Shown here in pieces: positions 30,173 through 32,021 of a stretch of DNA of 32,021 nt. The number at the start of each line of letters is the position of its first letter. The stretch's first letter is position 1. The stretch covers positions 1-32,021 of the forward strand of contig NZ_RAWM01000106.1 of the NCBI RefSeq assembly GCF_003668875.1, given 5' to 3'. The notes beneath the pieces are model-generated. The model was not told the DNA's origin, did no database searches, and saw only the letters and a program-made list of their open reading frames with translations. This stretch comes from Corallococcus interemptor (GTDB taxonomy: Bacteria; Myxococcota; Myxococcia; Myxococcales; Myxococcaceae). A program made the position numbers and the translations under genes.

Positions 30173-31489
30173 TCAGGGGCGCAGCAGCACCAGCTCCACG
30201 CGGCGGTTGAGCTCGCGGCCGCGGGGGATGAGGTTGGGGGCCTTGGGGCTGCGGTCGGCCAGGCCCACGGCCTCCACTCGGGACGGGGCCACGCCGGCGC
30301 GGATCAGCATGTCCGCCACGGCGCGGGCGCGCGCGTCGGAGAGGCTCTGGCGCGCGGGCTCGGGGACCTCGCGCGCGTCGGTGTGGCCTTCGACGCGCAG
30401 GCGGGCCTTCGGGTCGCGCACGAGCAGATCCACGGCCAGGTCCAGCCCGGACAGCTTGGTGGGCACGGGCTTCTTCTCGTCGAAGCTCAGGGGCTCGGGC
30501 AGCTCGATGCGGCCCTCCTGCACCTTGGCGGCCTTGGCGGCCTTGGGCGCGGGCACCAGCGCGAAGGCCAGCGACGCGTCCGAGCCGGCGGTCAGCTCCA
30601 CCTGGCGCGTCTGCGCGAGGAAGCCCTCGGCGATGAGGTCCACCGTGTACGCGCCCGCGGACAGGGGCACGTCCTGCGGCTTCTTGCCGGGCACGGTGAG
30701 CTTCAGGGGCTCGCCCGTGCCGCGCACGAAGGCGGTGGCGTTGATGGGCTTCTTCGACGTCACCTGGAGGCGCAGGCGGCTGGGCGCCACGGGCGTGCGC
30801 TCCACCGGCGGCGTCACGGAGACGACGGCGGCACCGGGCTTCACGCCCGCGTCCACGGGCGGCGCCTGGGTGACCTTCACCGGAGCGCCCGCGTCCACGG
30901 GGGGCGGCTTCACGGGCGGCGGCGCGGTGGCGACGGCGGGCTCGTCCTTCAGCGGCTGGATCATCTCCGCGGTGACGGCGTGGGTGAGCTTGAGCTTGAG
31001 GCGCGGATCCGGCGCGTTGGGCACGACGCTGGGGGACGCCTTCACCACGACGCGCAGGCCGCGCTGGGTCTGGAAGCCGACGGAGGCGGTGATCTTCCAG
31101 AGGAAGCCGTTGGTCTCGCTGAACAGGCTCCAGGAGCCGTTGGTGTACGTGACGCGCGAGACGAGGGTGTGCTCGCCGGGTTCGACCTTCAGGTTCGCGA
31201 GCCGGTGCACGCCGGGCGCGTTGAGCTCGTCCAGCGACGGCACGGCGAGCGGTTCACCGTCGAGGAGGAAGTCGGTCTCCACCAGGCGGTAGCCGTCCTC
31301 GGGCTTGAAGCCCGCGAAGAGCACCTGCACCTCGGAGGGAGACTCCGGGACCATGTCGCGCAGCTGGCGCTCCAGCTCCGCGCGCACCCGTTCCTCGCGC
31401 GTCGGTTCGGCGGCGAACGCGCCCGGCGCGAGGAGTCCGGCGAGGATCAGGGACCCGAATCTGAGGAAGGAGGAATCCACGAGGCGCAC
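30173..31489 (-). CDS. OmpA-family cell-envelope protein with a PEGA-like domain
   Basis: About 438 residues. I took GTG 31489, which gives a signal peptide VRLVDSSFLRFGSLILAGLLAPGAFA. An ATG at 31531 lies inside a perfect inverted repeat, and a GTG at 31480 is also possible, so the start is uncertain. The middle part contains a Pro/Ala/Val-rich spacer (KPPPVDAGAPVKV) and a PEGA-like beta segment (SAGAYTVDLIAEGFLAQTRQV). The C-terminal OmpA-like domain (LRVEGHTDAREVPEPARQS, LSDARARAVADMLIRAGV, RGRELNRRVELVLL) binds peptidoglycan in its family. The product should tether the outer envelope to the cell wall. It is transcribed away from the HlyD-like gene. Confidence 0.9.
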   Translation of the reverse strand: MRLVDSSFLRFGSLILAGLLAPGAFAAEPTREERVRAELERQLRDMVPESPSEVQVLFAGFKPEDGYRLVETDFLLDGEPLAVPSLDELNAPGVHRLANLKVEPGEHTLVSRVTYTNGSWSLFSETNGFLWKITASVGFQTQRGLRVVVKASPSVVPNAPDPRLKLKLTHAVTAEMIQPLKDEPAVATAPPPVKPPPVDAGAPVKVTQAPPVDAGVKPGAAVVSVTPPVERTPVAPSRLRLQVTSKKPINATAFVRGTGEPLKLTVPGKKPQDVPLSAGAYTVDLIAEGFLAQTRQVELTAGSDASLAFALVPAPKAAKAAKVQEGRIELPEPLSFDEKKPVPTKLSGLDLAVDLLVRDPKARLRVEGHTDAREVPEPARQSLSDARARAVADMLIRAGVAPSRVEAVGLADRSPKAPNLIPRGRELNRRVELVLLRP

Positions 31490-31520
31490 GCAGCATGGCA
31501 CAAGGCGCCCCGGGACGATG

Positions 31521-31536
31521 CAGGGATACATCCCTG
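31521..31536. promoter_or_regulatory. Perfect inverted repeat between divergent genes
   Basis: CAGGGAT (31521-31527) and ATCCCTG (31530-31536) are exact reverse complements two bases apart. It lies in the divergent region between the OmpA-family gene and the HlyD-like gene, and it covers an in-frame ATG of the former, which argues that translation starts further downstream. An operator is the simplest explanation. Confidence 0.4.
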
Positions 31537-31638
31537 TAGGGCGAGCAGGCGGGCAAGAGCGGTCTGGTTTTGGGAGGTGCTTGGCGGCTTCGCGGTGAAT
31601 CCCACGTTCCAACCAGTCCTGGCATGGGGAGGCGGGGA

Positions 31639-32021
31639 TGGATCATCCTGTCGCGAGCATGGATCCGCGGCCCGAATCCCCTCCGACGCCTGTCCCCTCC
31701 TCGCCCAAGGTGGCGCCCCGCTTTTCACGGCGGGCGTGGGCCTGGAGCGCGGTGGGGGCGGTCGTGACGCTGGGGGTGTTCGCGGGGACGGTGAGGGTGG
31801 ACCGTTCCGTGCGAGGCCCGGTGGTGCTCCATTGGGGCGAGTGGGTGGACGTCCCGGCCCCCGTCGCGGGCCAGGTGATGTCGGTGGACGTGGGGCTCAC
31901 GGAGCCGGTCCAGGCCGGGCAGGTGTTGGCGAAGCTGGAGACGGAGGCCGGGCCCGCGCAGGTGGTGGCGCCCCTGGCGGCGACGGTGGGCCGGGTGGTG
32001 GTGACGCAGGGGGGGCGGGTG
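31639..32021 (+). CDS. HlyD-family/membrane-fusion-protein-like adaptor (3' end beyond window)
   Basis: 127 complete codons from ATG 31639, with GGGGAGG five bases upstream; the frame is open at the right edge. A short polar Pro-rich N-terminus (DPRPESPPTPVPSSP) is followed by one transmembrane helix (WAWSAVGAVVTLGVFAG, about 34-50). Then comes the start of a biotinyl/lipoyl-like beta domain (VDVPAPVAGQVMSVDVGLTEPVQAGQVLAKLE), the pattern of membrane-fusion adaptors of RND, ABC and type I secretion systems. GQVMSVDVG and QVLAKLET are the characteristic hairpin strands, and the second half-motif (VVAPLAATVGRVVVTQGG) begins before the edge. It may belong to an export operon to the right. Divergent from the OmpA-family gene. 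Confidence 0.82.

Noticed and set aside
1-32021. tRNA, rRNA, CRISPR, insertion sequence or phage genes
   Set aside because: No cloverleaf or 16S/23S-like sequence, regularly spaced repeats, transposase motifs or phage proteins were seen when reading both strands by eye. Small RNAs could be missed.

Overview
The window is very GC-rich DNA from what looks like a fruiting myxobacterium (Myxococcus/Corallococcus type). The grounds are codon use (G/C at nearly every third position), an FHA/sigma-54 activator coupled to a Ser/Thr kinase fused to a formylglycine-generating-enzyme-like domain, an ADYC-domain secreted protein, a TIGR02996 'repeat-companion' domain, and many predicted lipoproteins and secreted proteins. 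Genus is inference. No rRNA, tRNA, CRISPR array, insertion sequence or phage gene was seen.

Layout. 1-2047 (minus): an operon of 3-hydroxybutyryl-CoA dehydrogenase, an enoyl-CoA hydratase and the start of an exported protein that runs off the left edge. 2106-4135 (minus): Mrp/ApbC Fe-S carrier ATPase followed by two small myxobacterial proteins of unknown role. 4290-7443 (minus): a lipoprotein, a double TFIIB-type zinc-ribbon protein and a two-domain SppA protease. 7523-8967: a small exported membrane protein converging on RNA 3'-phosphate cyclase RtcA. 9044-12861: a CocE/NonD-type secreted hydrolase and a divergent ADYC-domain secreted protein, separated by about 300 bp carrying three GCAA-N3-TTGC palindromes. 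12862-17228 (minus): an FHA + degenerate GGDEF + sigma-54 AAA+ activator whose stop overlaps the start of a kinase-FGE fusion. 17341-17835: a BCP/PrxQ peroxiredoxin. 17958-21309: two tandem paralogous lipoproteins that look like ChaN/Tiki/EreA-superfamily proteins with most active-site residues replaced. 21310-24398 (minus): a small protein, an eight-cysteine secreted protein and a subtilisin-family protease. 24647-30109: the STM4011-STM4015 module. 30173-32021: an OmpA-family protein and a divergent HlyD-like adaptor cut by the right edge.

The most interesting unit is 24647-30109. One strand carries a sulfatase/alkaline-phosphatase-fold hydrolase (STM4013 family) and two radical SAM enzymes (STM4012, STM4011), joined by ATGA overlaps. 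The other strand carries a WGR/TIGR02996/leucine-rich-repeat protein (STM4015) and an ATP-grasp protein (STM4014). The two units converge and overlap tail to tail by 34 bp. The families are recognised only by names taken from Salmonella locus tags, and I know of no established function. The combination of two radical SAM enzymes, an ATP-grasp enzyme and a protein-interaction partner suggests a peptide or small-molecule modification pathway.

Second in interest are the tandem pseudoenzyme-like lipoproteins and the FHA activator/kinase pair, in which the kinase has an unusually long Thr/Pro-rich activation loop.
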